Shown in pieces: positions 18,745-26,890 of a stretch of 58,325 bases of DNA. Below the pieces are notes generated by a model. The model was not told where the DNA came from. It was given only the letters and a program-made list of their open reading frames with translations, and ran no database searches. The position numbers and the translations under genes were made by a program. Source of the DNA: a bacterium (GTDB lineage: Bacteria; Planctomycetota; Planctomycetia; Kolteriales; Kolteriaceae); assembly GCA_019753235.1 (NCBI GenBank), contig JAIELF010000008.1, forward strand, positions 1 through 58,325, in the 5' to 3' direction. How positions within the stretch are numbered: position 1 is the stretch's first letter; each line of letters opens with the position of its first letter.

Positions 18745-19536
18745 TCAACGAGAAAGCGATCGTCGGATCCGAGTGAAGCCAAAAGCGGCAACACCGGCCA
18801 GACCGAGAAGCACCATCGAACCCGCTTCGGGAATTGCCGTGACGCTCGAACCGAGGTTCACATTGCCGAAGATACGAGCGAAGACAGGCAGCGTTCCCAA
18901 CGACGTCACCTGAATGGTCGCGTCGAGAGGAATGTTGACCTCGGCACCATTGGGATCGAGGCCCGACGTGTCGTCATCAGTGGTGCCGTTGATCGTTCCT
19001 GCTCCGAGCGACGAGAAAGGGAGCGAGACCGGGTTGGCGCTGAAATCGATCGATGTGCCGCCTGGAAGAAAAGCTCCCAAGAGTCCAGTGGGGTTCGACA
19101 GGATGACGCTGCCGCTGTTGACGGTGATCGAACCAGGCGAACTGGAATTAAGGGAGAAGTTTCGGCTAGAGACCGGAACTGGTCCCGCCACAATGTTGAC
19201 GGCAACATTGCTCAATGAAGCATCTGCACCGCCGAATGCCCCGAGGGTAATCGTCTGGGGACCAAAATTCGCCAGGTTAAGCGTAGAACCATTGATTTGA
19301 ACGGTACCACTGTTGCCGGCGTCTAGATTGGTTGTGACATTGCCCGATCCAGAAACACCGACAGGGCCAATGGTCGCTGCCACACCAGCATCAGGGATTA
19401 GAATCTGCAGGCTCAAACTACTTGGCAGCGGGTGCTGACCTGTGGTGGCATTGAAATTGAAAATACCAGCATCAACCGATGCCGTCGTAACCAACAACGC
19501 TAAAGTCGCAAAAACCGCGCGATAGGCGATTTGCAT
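18745..19536 (-). CDS. Secreted protein with PEP-CTERM-like sorting tail
   Basis: The 263-aa product has a signal peptide (MQIAYRAVFATLALLVTTAS). A beta-rich Ser/Thr/Asn/Gly-rich passenger with no recognised domain follows. The C-terminal tripartite tail has a short motif IPEAGSM, a hydrophobic helix VLLGLAGVAAFGF and a basic end TRIRRSLSR. This is the exosortase/PEP-CTERM layout, but the motif reads PEA instead of PEP. A strong AGGAGG sits 8 nt before the ATG at 19536; a longer open frame to 20109 is not supported. A terminator follows the gene and no other gene shares the unit. It is likely exported and processed at the membrane, then released or anchored to the surface. No exosortase lies in the window. 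Confidence 0.85.
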   Translation of the reverse strand: MQIAYRAVFATLALLVTTASVDAGIFNFNATTGQHPLPSSLSLQILIPDAGVAATIGPVGVSGSGNVTTNLDAGNSGTVQINGSTLNLANFGPQTITLGAFGGADASLSNVAVNIVAGPVPVSSRNFSLNSSSPGSITVNSGSVILSNPTGLLGAFLPGGTSIDFSANPVSLPFSSLGAGTINGTTDDDTSGLDPNGAEVNIPLDATIQVTSLGTLPVFARIFGNVNLGSSVTAIPEAGSMVLLGLAGVAAFGFTRIRRSLSR

Positions 19537-19993
19537 CTCTGTAACCTCCTCTTTTCCCGAACGGGAAGAATGTGCTTCACGAAAGGATCTTCTGACCAGC
19601 TCACCCGTTGTGCTGGGTGGCATATCGGCAGAAAAACCGAATCGCCCCGGCAGTATAAAGCTTCTCCATCCTGCTTGAAAGAGCAAAACGGAAAAAATGG
19701 GCGTTCTTTGCTCTCTCCCCAAAACCCCTACCCCCTTGTCCCCTAGGTGCGGACCCGTCGATCCGATCGAACCGCGTGGATGCCCAGCCAACACCCCGCC
19801 CCCTCTGATCGGTGGATTCAGTTCGTTTCGAAACTTCCCCAAATAGGGCTGGGATCGACGAAAATCATCGGAAAAGAGCGATTTTGAGGAACCCGTCGTC
19901 GGGATCGGCAAGCGGAGCACGGTATGGTAAAGGGGGTGAAAAGAGCGTGCCGAACTCGTTTTGACCATTCGATCCAGGTAGGATTCCCCGTTT
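19537..19993. other. Divergent intergenic region, promoters expected
   Basis: This 457-bp gap separates the minus-strand PEP-CTERM-like gene from the plus-strand ligase gene, so both promoters should be here. A sigma70-like candidate for the minus gene is listed separately. I found no ORF with supporting features and no RNA gene. Confidence 0.5.
19652..19680 (-). promoter_or_regulatory. Candidate sigma70-type promoter for the PEP-CTERM-like gene
   Basis: On the minus strand a -35-like TTTCAA (19675-19680) is followed after 17 nt by a good -10 hexamer TATACT (19652-19657). This would leave a 5' leader of about 105 nt before the ATG at 19536. The -35 element is weak, so the call rests mostly on the -10 box and spacing. 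Confidence 0.35.
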
Positions 19994-21307
19994 ATGTCAG
20001 TGGTGATCCAGTTTCTGATCCTGACGCTCGTGGGGCGATCCCAGGAACTCATTCCGTTCCTGGGGGCTATTAAGCCTGTCGCCATTGCCATGGTTGTCGG
20101 GGCGATCACCCTTGTGATCGCCTTCCCCTACCACACGATCGGCAAACCCTGGAAACGCCCCACCCTCTTTTGGGCGCTCGCGACGGCCGGCTTTATCCTG
20201 AGTCTGCCAACAAGCATCTATCCCAGTCGTTCCGGAGAGTTCCTCCTGATGACGTTCTCGTGTACCTGTTTTCTGTTCTTGCTGGTCTCTCAATGTGTTC
20301 GAAAGCAAGAGACCGTCGAGCAGATCGCGTTCACGCTGATGCTGATGACGTTCCTTTTGGGAATCGGCATCCTGGTCAACCCTCGCCGATTAGTCACCGA
20401 TCATGGCTTCCGTTACTCGGTCAGCGAATCGTACGACTCAAACGATTTGGCCGTCGTCTATGCGATGGGACTTCCGTTTGTCTTCTACTGGTTCTGGCGG
20501 GGGAGCGCCGTCACCAAGGTGTTTGCCATTATCACGGCGCTCTTAGCGGCATTGGGGATTCACCTGACGGGCTCTCGCGGCGGTCTTCTGGCACTAGGGA
20601 CCGTTGTCATCTACATGGTGCTCCACGTGAAGGAACTAGGGCCGATCCTGCGAGCCATGTTGGTGGTGGGGATGCTGTTGGGCGGGGCGATCCTCACTCA
20701 GACGGAAACCTTCAACCAATTGGTCTTGGCCGCCCAGGGAAAGGATTACAACACCGCCGCCGACGATGGCCGAATCGAGGTCTGGAAACGTGGTATCGGC
20801 TACGCGTTGACCCATCCGATTACGGGCGTTGGTGTCTTCTGTTTCGAGATTGCCGAGGGTAAGATTTCGGGCAGAACCTCGACCAGTCGCGGGTTGCGAT
20901 GGACGTCGGCCCACAACAGCTACGTTCAGGTGATCGCCGAGAACGGCATCCCAACGTTCTTATTCTGGGTCGGCATGATTTACTCCTCGCTGCAGGAGCT
21001 CAAACGACAGCGTCAGCTCTTACTCCCTTATAGCCGGGATCCGTCGATTGCGCGATTTCTGGTTCTTCGGGGAATGATTCAGACGTCGCTTTACGCATAC
21101 GTTGTCGGGGCTTTCTTTCTGAGCCTAGGATATCTCTGCTACCTCTATCTGCTGGTTGGTATGACGATCGCGATGGGAGAAATCGCCGACCAAAAAGTAA
21201 ACTCTTTCCTGGATGAGGAGCGTGACGAGCAACCCGAGCCCGAGATGGCCGAGCTACCTCCCCTGGATCGCTTCGGACGACCGGCCGCGATCCATCGAGG
21301 GGGATGA
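19994..21307 (+). CDS. O-antigen ligase/polymerase family membrane protein
   Basis: The 437-aa protein has about eleven membrane helices and a large periplasmic loop, the layout of the Wzy/WaaL family that polymerises or ligates surface polysaccharide. Family-type features are the YDSNDLAVVYAMGLPF region, the SRGGLLALG motif (the conserved TGSRGG arginine segment) and a loop ending in a WTSAHNSYVQVIAENG segment with the conserved His. That last H-x-x-Y/ENG pattern is typical of the Wzy_C domain. The C-terminal 45 residues are charged and cytoplasmic. The ATG at 19994 directly precedes the first helix. A polysaccharide-export lipoprotein is encoded 8 kb away on the other strand. Whether it acts as ligase or polymerase cannot be decided. 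Confidence 0.87.
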   Translation: MSVVIQFLILTLVGRSQELIPFLGAIKPVAIAMVVGAITLVIAFPYHTIGKPWKRPTLFWALATAGFILSLPTSIYPSRSGEFLLMTFSCTCFLFLLVSQCVRKQETVEQIAFTLMLMTFLLGIGILVNPRRLVTDHGFRYSVSESYDSNDLAVVYAMGLPFVFYWFWRGSAVTKVFAIITALLAALGIHLTGSRGGLLALGTVVIYMVLHVKELGPILRAMLVVGMLLGGAILTQTETFNQLVLAAQGKDYNTAADDGRIEVWKRGIGYALTHPITGVGVFCFEIAEGKISGRTSTSRGLRWTSAHNSYVQVIAENGIPTFLFWVGMIYSSLQELKRQRQLLLPYSRDPSIARFLVLRGMIQTSLYAYVVGAFFLSLGYLCYLYLLVGMTIAMGEIADQKVNSFLDEERDEQPEPEMAELPPLDRFGRPAAIHRGG

Positions 21308-21417
21308 GAAGAAGATTGGGGTTCCAAACCGGCTGGTTCGCGAACGAGAATGTCAGATCCTTGGCAATCGGTTTTTGAATTCTGAACATCTGATATTGGT
21401 CGGCATGGAGCCAGGAA

Positions 21418-23229
21418 TTGATTCGTATTCAGGTTCGAAATCAGCGAGTGAACCGCAGTTTTCAGCATGCCGGCGGCCCCATCGAGTTTGGTCGGGTCCC
21501 CTCGCTTGGCTCGGTCCCTCGCTTTGTCCTCTTTGACGATGCGGCATCGAAGTGTCATCTACGTGTCACCGAAACCGCCGACGGGCTCGCCACACTGGAG
21601 AACCTCAGCCAACGGAGCCCCATCTCTCTCTCCGACGGTCGGCAGATCCCCGCGGGTGGTATCATCGAAACGAACCTCCCCATCCAAGCGACGGTGGGAG
21701 CGACGCTCATCGATCTAGTCCCCTCGACGGCGACGACCGTGACGGCGCCGCGAACCTCAAAGGAAGATGTCGGCTACGAAACGATCGCTGCCCCCATCGC
21801 CTTTCAGCAGTCGATCTCGGCAAGCCAATCCCATCGGACGCTGATCGGCCTGCGCGATGAGTTGACACCCGAGCGACTCCTTCGCTGGGTCGAATCGATC
21901 ATGCACGTTCAGAAAGCCGCCGCCGGCAGCCCCGCGTTTTATCAGGAGACCGTGGAAGCGCTGGTCGAGATGGTCGGTATGGACCAGGCCATGGTGCTGC
22001 TGCGCGAGAAGGACCATTGGAAAGTTGCCGGCCAATTCTCGTCGTCGACGGGTTCGAGCAGTTCGTCGAACGAGATCGGCTACTCACGATCGCTCGTTGA
22101 CTTGGTCGCCCTGCAGAAACGGACTCTCTTCAGGAATGCCTCGACGGACGACATGTCGAAGAGTCTTGCCGAGATCGAGGCGGTTGTTGCCTCTCCGATC
22201 CTGAGCAATCAAGACGAGGTGATTGGCGTTCTGTATGCCTCGCGGGCACTTTCCTCGGGTTCGGGAAGCCGAGCGCTGGGGAGTCTGGATGCCCAAGTGG
22301 TACAACTCCTGGCCGGGACGGTTGCGACCGGTCTTGCGCGGGCCCAACACGAAGCGGAAGCGATTCGCAACCGGGCCCAGTTCGAGCAGTTCTTCAGTCG
22401 GGAACTCGCCAGCGAACTCGAACGCAATTCCACCCTTTTAGAGGGTCAAGAGCGCGAGCTGACTCTCTTCTTTGCGGACATCCGAGGTTTTTCCCGCCTT
22501 GCACAGAAGCTGGCCCCGCGCGATTACTACCGCATTGCTCAGGACATACTCTCCTGCTTGACCGAACGAGTTCAAGAGGCGGGTGGGGTCGTTGTGGACT
22601 ATACCGGCGACGGTTTGATGGCGATGTGGAATGCGCCGTTCGACCAGCCCGACCACGCCCGGCGAGCCGCCCAAGCCGCGCTTCATATCGTGGCCGACTT
22701 GCCCCAATTGCAACAGCGCTGGCAAAAAGAGACCGGCGGACTCCTCGATCTCGGCATCGGGATCAACACCGGGCCGGCACTGGTGGGGAATACTGGAACG
22801 CCCCTCAAGTTGAAGTACGGACCTCGTGGGCATCACGTCAATTTGGGAAGTCGAATCGAGGGAGCGACAAAACATTTTGGCGTTCGGATCATTGCCTCGG
22901 CCAGCGCTGCCGACCATGCGGGATCGACCATTCGGGCCCGGCGATTGGGTCGGGCTCGTTTAGCGGGCCTGACCGAGCCGGTCGAACTCTTCGAAATCTA
23001 TGCCGATTCGGCATTGCCGATCGATTCTCGTCGATCGGCGTACGAAGGGGCCTACCACGAGTTCGAACAGGGTCGATTCGACGAGTCGGCTCGGATTCTC
23101 AAGAGCATCCTGGCCGACGATGAGGCCGACCTTGATGTTCCGACGTTTCAGCTTCTCTCGCGCGTCATTCAATGCCTTAAAAACCCGCCGGCACTATTCG
23201 ATGCGACTTGGACGCTCGACTCGAAGTAG
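21418..23229 (+). CDS. FHA-GAF class III nucleotidyl cyclase
   Basis: The 603-aa protein combines an N-terminal FHA phosphothreonine-binding domain (about residues 5-100), a GAF sensory domain (about 150-325) and a class III adenylyl/guanylyl cyclase domain (about 340-530). A C-terminal helical tail follows. The metal-binding aspartates are D354 in FADIRGFS and D398 in YTGDGLMAMWNAP. The transition-state residues appear as N475 and R479 in HVNLGSR. At the position that usually holds the base-selecting Asp there is H472 in GPRGHHVN, so the preferred nucleotide is not predictable. I chose a TTG start at 21418 with GGAG 7 nt upstream; an ATG at 21405 is out of frame. It has no membrane helix and is probably a cytoplasmic signal integrator. 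Confidence 0.9.
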   Translation: MIRIQVRNQRVNRSFQHAGGPIEFGRVPSLGSVPRFVLFDDAASKCHLRVTETADGLATLENLSQRSPISLSDGRQIPAGGIIETNLPIQATVGATLIDLVPSTATTVTAPRTSKEDVGYETIAAPIAFQQSISASQSHRTLIGLRDELTPERLLRWVESIMHVQKAAAGSPAFYQETVEALVEMVGMDQAMVLLREKDHWKVAGQFSSSTGSSSSSNEIGYSRSLVDLVALQKRTLFRNASTDDMSKSLAEIEAVVASPILSNQDEVIGVLYASRALSSGSGSRALGSLDAQVVQLLAGTVATGLARAQHEAEAIRNRAQFEQFFSRELASELERNSTLLEGQERELTLFFADIRGFSRLAQKLAPRDYYRIAQDILSCLTERVQEAGGVVVDYTGDGLMAMWNAPFDQPDHARRAAQAALHIVADLPQLQQRWQKETGGLLDLGIGINTGPALVGNTGTPLKLKYGPRGHHVNLGSRIEGATKHFGVRIIASASAADHAGSTIRARRLGRARLAGLTEPVELFEIYADSALPIDSRRSAYEGAYHEFEQGRFDESARILKSILADDEADLDVPTFQLLSRVIQCLKNPPALFDATWTLDSK

Positions 23230-23253
23230 GCGAGTCGACCTCCGAAAGCTTCG

Positions 23254-23448
23254 TTAAAGGAGCGTATCGAGCGTCGATTGCGACGAGGCTTCGCTACTTG
23301 CCGATACCTTTTGCTCGGCAGCCAGCTTGGCCAACTTGATGGCTTGTTCGGTCTGCGTCCGCTCTCCCTGAGCGGCCACTTCCGTCAATTTTTGAATCTG
23401 CCCGAGGACTTGGGCATTGGCCTGATGAACGGTACTGATCGAAGACAT
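23254..23448 (-). CDS. Small helical protein of unknown function (64 aa)
   Basis: This ORF encodes a 64-residue, Gln/Ala/Lys/Ser-rich peptide predicted to be mostly helical, beginning MSSISTVHQANAQVLGQIQK. I chose the ATG at 23448 because GGGAG sits about 8 nt before it. The open frame continues upstream to 24144, but that part overlaps the prenyl synthase gene on the other strand and looks non-coding. The size and composition vaguely recall the YjfB-like putative motility proteins, but I do not claim that. It converges on the cyclase gene with 24 bp between stops. Confidence 0.5.
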   Translation of the reverse strand: MSSISTVHQANAQVLGQIQKLTEVAAQGERTQTEQAIKLAKLAAEQKVSASSEASSQSTLDTLL

Positions 23449-23712
23449 GCGTAATTCTCCCTTGGGGGGCTCTCCACGGGAGGGATGGGCCGACTCGGCC
23501 TCGATCGGCCGACCTGAACCAACCTCTCTCATTTGCATCGGCCACGAATCGTCGTTGCCGACCAACGGGTTTCCAGAAAATTTTACCTCATCCTTGGGCC
23601 GCCCGCGGGGCCGCTCTGGCAAAAGATCCCCGCGGGGACTACTGTAAGTTGGCAGGCTCTCATCGCGGGAAGGATTCCCCAGCGATCGATCCGCTCGAGC
23701 AAGGAAATCACG

Positions 23713-24840
23713 TTGATTCAACAGAACGGTTCTCTCCCCCATCGCGCGGATTCCGAGGGTTCCCCCCACGTTCTTTCCGAAGGGCAATGGGCCCGCTACG
23801 TTTTTTTGATGAATCGAGTTCAAGCGATGCTCGAACCGGCCCCGTTGGCCGAGTTGCTTCGCGAACATCGATCGGAGAACCGCTTTTCGCCCATCAATGA
23901 GACCGAACGAATCGCGATCGACTTTCTGGTGCGAGGCGGAAAGCGATTCCGGCCATTTGTCACGCTGGCGGCGTACGATGCCGTCGCGAGCACAGGAGAC
24001 GACCCGCCCAGAGACCATTTCTCCCCAGCCATTCACCGGGCGGTCGCCGCCATCGAAGCCTTTCATAAGGCATCGCTCGTGCACGACGATATCGAGGATG
24101 ACGACCTCTTCCGTTACGGCCAGCAAACTCTTCACCGGGAGCATGGGGTCCCCGTGGCCGTCAACGTGGGGGATTACCTGGTCGGGCTGGGGTATCGATG
24201 GATCACGTCAAGCCGCGATGAGATCGGAGCAAGTTGTGCGGCGGACGTTCTCCATCGGTTGATGGATGCTCATGTTCGACTCTCCGAGGGACAAGGCGCC
24301 GAGCTCGCTTGGCGAAGTGGTAGCGATCGTCTGCTGAGCATTGAGAACGCGCGGGCGGTGTACGACTTGAAAACGGTTCCCGCATTCGAGGCGGCCTTGT
24401 ACGTCGGAATTCGCTTGGCAAGCGATGTTCGGTCCTTCGATTCGAACCTTCGGCATTTTTCGCAAGAGCTTGGCCGAGGCTTTCAAATTCTCAATGACCT
24501 TAAGGACTGGCAAGGAGATCCCTCCAACAAAGTCGTTGCCGGCCAAGATTTCCGCGCCCTGCGCCCCACGATGCTGCTCGCCATCGCGCTCGAGTCCGCG
24601 AGCGCCGCCGACCGGAATCTGCTACTCGATCGATTGGAGCAGGAAGGTCCTTGTACCGATCGTTCGGGCGAGATGGAATCGATCATGAGCAAGTACCGCG
24701 TCGGAGCCGCGTGTCGCGCGATGGTCGATGAACATCGCCGGGCGGCTCTTCAAGAGGCGAACGCGATTTCGCACCCAGCACTCCGGCGATACTTGATGTT
24801 CCTGACAAGTAAAGTTCTCGAAGATACACCCTCCTCATAA
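23713..24840 (+). CDS. Polyprenyl (isoprenoid) diphosphate synthase family protein
   Basis: The 375-aa product belongs to the trans-isoprenyl diphosphate synthases that extend allylic diphosphates with IPP for quinone or lipid side chains. The GGKRFRP motif (residues about 75-81) and the first aspartate-rich motif LVHDDIEDDD are clear. The second motif reads FQILNDLKDWQGD, with Asn instead of the first Asp. The frame is open from 23533, but a TTG at 23713 with AAGGAAA 6 nt upstream is the best start; the next in-frame ATG (23809) would remove part of the N-terminal helix. It may supply the menaquinone side chain. Product chain length is not predictable, and the altered motif may change activity. 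Confidence 0.86.
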   Translation: MIQQNGSLPHRADSEGSPHVLSEGQWARYVFLMNRVQAMLEPAPLAELLREHRSENRFSPINETERIAIDFLVRGGKRFRPFVTLAAYDAVASTGDDPPRDHFSPAIHRAVAAIEAFHKASLVHDDIEDDDLFRYGQQTLHREHGVPVAVNVGDYLVGLGYRWITSSRDEIGASCAADVLHRLMDAHVRLSEGQGAELAWRSGSDRLLSIENARAVYDLKTVPAFEAALYVGIRLASDVRSFDSNLRHFSQELGRGFQILNDLKDWQGDPSNKVVAGQDFRALRPTMLLAIALESASAADRNLLLDRLEQEGPCTDRSGEMESIMSKYRVGAACRAMVDEHRRAALQEANAISHPALRRYLMFLTSKVLEDTPSS

Positions 24841-24983
24841 AGTTCGAGCAGGACTCGATCGCCACGGGCCGTTCAACAAGCGAGCCCAACCTGTCTTTCG
24901 GGAGGCGAGCGAGCCTGGGCAACTTGACTCCGCAGAGAGAGATTTATTGACCTGACCATCGGCAAAGTTCTGAGAGGTCGCGC

Positions 24984-25433
24984 GTGGCACATGACATTTT
25001 GACGCTTGCCCGGTTGGTAGAATCAGCCGACATCGATCGACTCGGGCACGTCAACAATTTGGTTTATTTGCGCTGGGCCCTCGATGCGGCCGTGGCACAC
25101 TCGGATGCGAATGGATGGGACTTCGAGCAATATCGCGCCATCGGTGCCGGCTGGGTTGTTCGCGCCCATCAGATCACGTACCTCCGCCCTGCCCTGCTCG
25201 GCGACGGAGTGGAGATTCGGACCGGAATATCTGACTTGGGCCGGGTGACGTGCACTCGGCACTACGCCATCGAGCGAATCGATCCCGCGGGAAGATCTCG
25301 CTTGGCCGAGGGGACCACGCACTGGGTCTTCATCGATTTCGCCAAAGGGACGCCGAAACGGATTCCGCCGGAGGTCGTCCAGGCATTTCCGCGCATCGAT
25401 CCGATCCAGTTGGGTTTTGAATCGAAGAGTTGA
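24984..25433 (+). CDS. Acyl-CoA thioesterase (YbgC/FadM-like hotdog)
   Basis: This 149-aa protein is a single 4HBT hotdog domain. The signature DIDRLGHVNNLVYLRWALDA holds the catalytic Asp-type region of the FadM/YbgC branch. Strands such as HQITYLRPALLGDGVEIRTG and HWVFIDFAKGTPKRIP follow as expected. These enzymes hydrolyse fatty acyl-CoA or related thioesters in the cytoplasm. It stands 143 bp after the prenyl synthase gene on the same strand. A direct metabolic link to that gene is not evident. Confidence 0.9.
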   Translation: MAHDILTLARLVESADIDRLGHVNNLVYLRWALDAAVAHSDANGWDFEQYRAIGAGWVVRAHQITYLRPALLGDGVEIRTGISDLGRVTCTRHYAIERIDPAGRSRLAEGTTHWVFIDFAKGTPKRIPPEVVQAFPRIDPIQLGFESKS

Positions 25434-25515
25434 CAGAATCTCGGATCCGACTTCCGAGTCGATACGACCTGGGTACGCGATACTTTGGCGGTACTCAGAA
25501 TCGCGGCGAGGAGTC

Positions 25516-25711
25516 ATGAACCTATTCTTGATCGCGGCCCTTTTCATTCAGGTACAGGCCGAGATGTCTGAATCAGTCGAGTCTCCCCCCCCCGCGGACA
25601 TCGCGCTGGGTGCTGACTGAGGTAAGTCTCAACGACAACCAGGCCCTTTCAGACGCTTGGAAAGCCGCCGCCGAGATCGCGGGTTTGCTCCAACGAGAAG
25701 ACTTTCCTTAA
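25516..25711 (+). pseudogene. Small ORF split by a frameshift in a poly-C tract
   Basis: An ATG at 25516, preceded by GAGGAG, starts MNLFLIAALFIQVQAEMSES and runs into nine consecutive C at 25585-25593, then stops at 25618-25620. Just after the C tract, the other frame reads RTSRWVLTEVSLNDNQALSD, continues to LLQREDFP and ends at the TAA of 25709-25711. It looks like coding sequence. Removing one C joins the two halves into a 64-aa product. I recognise no family. It may be a pseudogene, a sequencing error in a homopolymer, or a slippage/phase-variable gene. Confidence 0.5.
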
Positions 25712-25730
25712 TCAGCAAGGCCAGGTTTTT

Positions 25731-26753
25731 TCAGAACCCGATTCCCTTGGTCTTCGTTTTTACTCGCAGCAGGTACATATCCGCGGTGATGTAGAGAACC
25801 GAACCGTCGCCACCAAAGGCGCAATTGGCCGTCGCCTGTCCCGTCTCAATCGTTCCGAGATGCTTTCCTTCGGGAGTCAAGATCAGAACGCCGCCCGGCC
25901 CAGTGGCCCAGAGGTGCCCGCTTTGGTCAACCTTCATGCCGTCGGGAAGCCCCTTCTTTTTCCCGACCGACGCGGTCGCATCGAACAGTACCTTACCGTG
26001 AGCAATCGTCCCATCGGCTAGAACATCGAATTTCTTCCAGATTGCCAACTGGGGATCAGACTGCGCGACATAGAGAAACTTTTCATCAGGCGAGAAAGCA
26101 ATGCCGTTGGGCCGAGTCATCTCTTTGGTGAGCAGCGTCACGGTGCCGCCCGGTGTCACGCGATAGACACCGCAGAAATCAAGCTCACGCGTCGGGTCGT
26201 CGGCTTGCTTAGGCAATCCATAAGGTGGATCGGTGAAGTACAAGTCGCCATTACTTTTGAGGACGCCATCGTTGGGGCTATTGAACTTCTTCCCTCCGAA
26301 GCGATCCGCCACCGTCAGAAACTGATCGCCGTCGGCTCTCTTCGCAACCTGACGATTGCCATGCTGCATCAGCAGCAACTCCCCTCGCGGATTCCAGATC
26401 AAGCCGTTCGAGCCTGGCTCGTCACTGTACGCGCCACCGCCGCTATAGCCGCTCGGATTGAAATAGAGCGAGACCCCTTTGCCCGGCCGGTATTGCATGA
26501 CGCTATTGCGGGGAATATCCGAGAATACGAGGAAGCCTTCCTTCTTATTCCAAGCCGGTCCCTCGGCCCATTCAAACCCCTCTCCCAGCTGTTCGATCGT
26601 CGCGCTCGGATCAAGTATCTTTTCTAAAGCGGGATCGATGACAGCAATCTTCCCCTCGGCATAGGTCTTCCCCTCTTGGTCGGCGGAACAGATCGAGCCC
26701 GCCATGAGAAGGACAATCCCAACGCCCAGCATTCTCCAATTCTCGCCGATCAT
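25731..26753 (-). CDS. SMP-30/gluconolactonase family secreted protein
   Basis: The 340-aa product starts with a signal peptide (MIGENWRMLGVGIVLLMAGS) and continues as a six-bladed propeller of the SMP-30/gluconolactonase family, which hydrolyses sugar lactones with a bound divalent metal. Family patterns include EGFEWAEGPAWNKKEGFLVFSD, given by position 95-115, NSPNDGVLKSNGDLYFTDPP, TRPNGIAFSPDEKFLYVA and DGMKVDQSGHLWATGPGG. The acidic and Asn metal ligands (the E of WAEGP, N of RPNG, D of PDGMKVD) are in place. The frame is open to 26870, but the ATG at 26753 begins the signal peptide. The gene is divergent from rtcB. Lactone specificity is unknown. Confidence 0.9.
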   Translation of the reverse strand: MIGENWRMLGVGIVLLMAGSICSADQEGKTYAEGKIAVIDPALEKILDPSATIEQLGEGFEWAEGPAWNKKEGFLVFSDIPRNSVMQYRPGKGVSLYFNPSGYSGGGAYSDEPGSNGLIWNPRGELLLMQHGNRQVAKRADGDQFLTVADRFGGKKFNSPNDGVLKSNGDLYFTDPPYGLPKQADDPTRELDFCGVYRVTPGGTVTLLTKEMTRPNGIAFSPDEKFLYVAQSDPQLAIWKKFDVLADGTIAHGKVLFDATASVGKKKGLPDGMKVDQSGHLWATGPGGVLILTPEGKHLGTIETGQATANCAFGGDGSVLYITADMYLLRVKTKTKGIGF

Positions 26754-26890
26754 ATCGTGAAGCTCCCCCCCAAATGCCAGAGAGTCTATTGTGCCGGATC
26801 GAACGGCCCAATGCCAGTGTCGTCCGAACTTGTCGGCATCATCGACTGTCCTTGCTCGATGTGTAGACAATCGCTAAGGAGACTTTTTGC

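Noticed and set aside
19537..20109. Longer N terminus of the first PEP-CTERM-like protein
   Set aside because: The internal ATG at 19536 has AGGAGG and a signal peptide directly after it; the upstream frame covers the divergent promoter region.
23449..24144. N-terminal extension of the 64-aa minus-strand ORF
   Set aside because: It overlaps the prenyl synthase coding sequence, and the internal ATG at 23448 has a ribosome-binding site.
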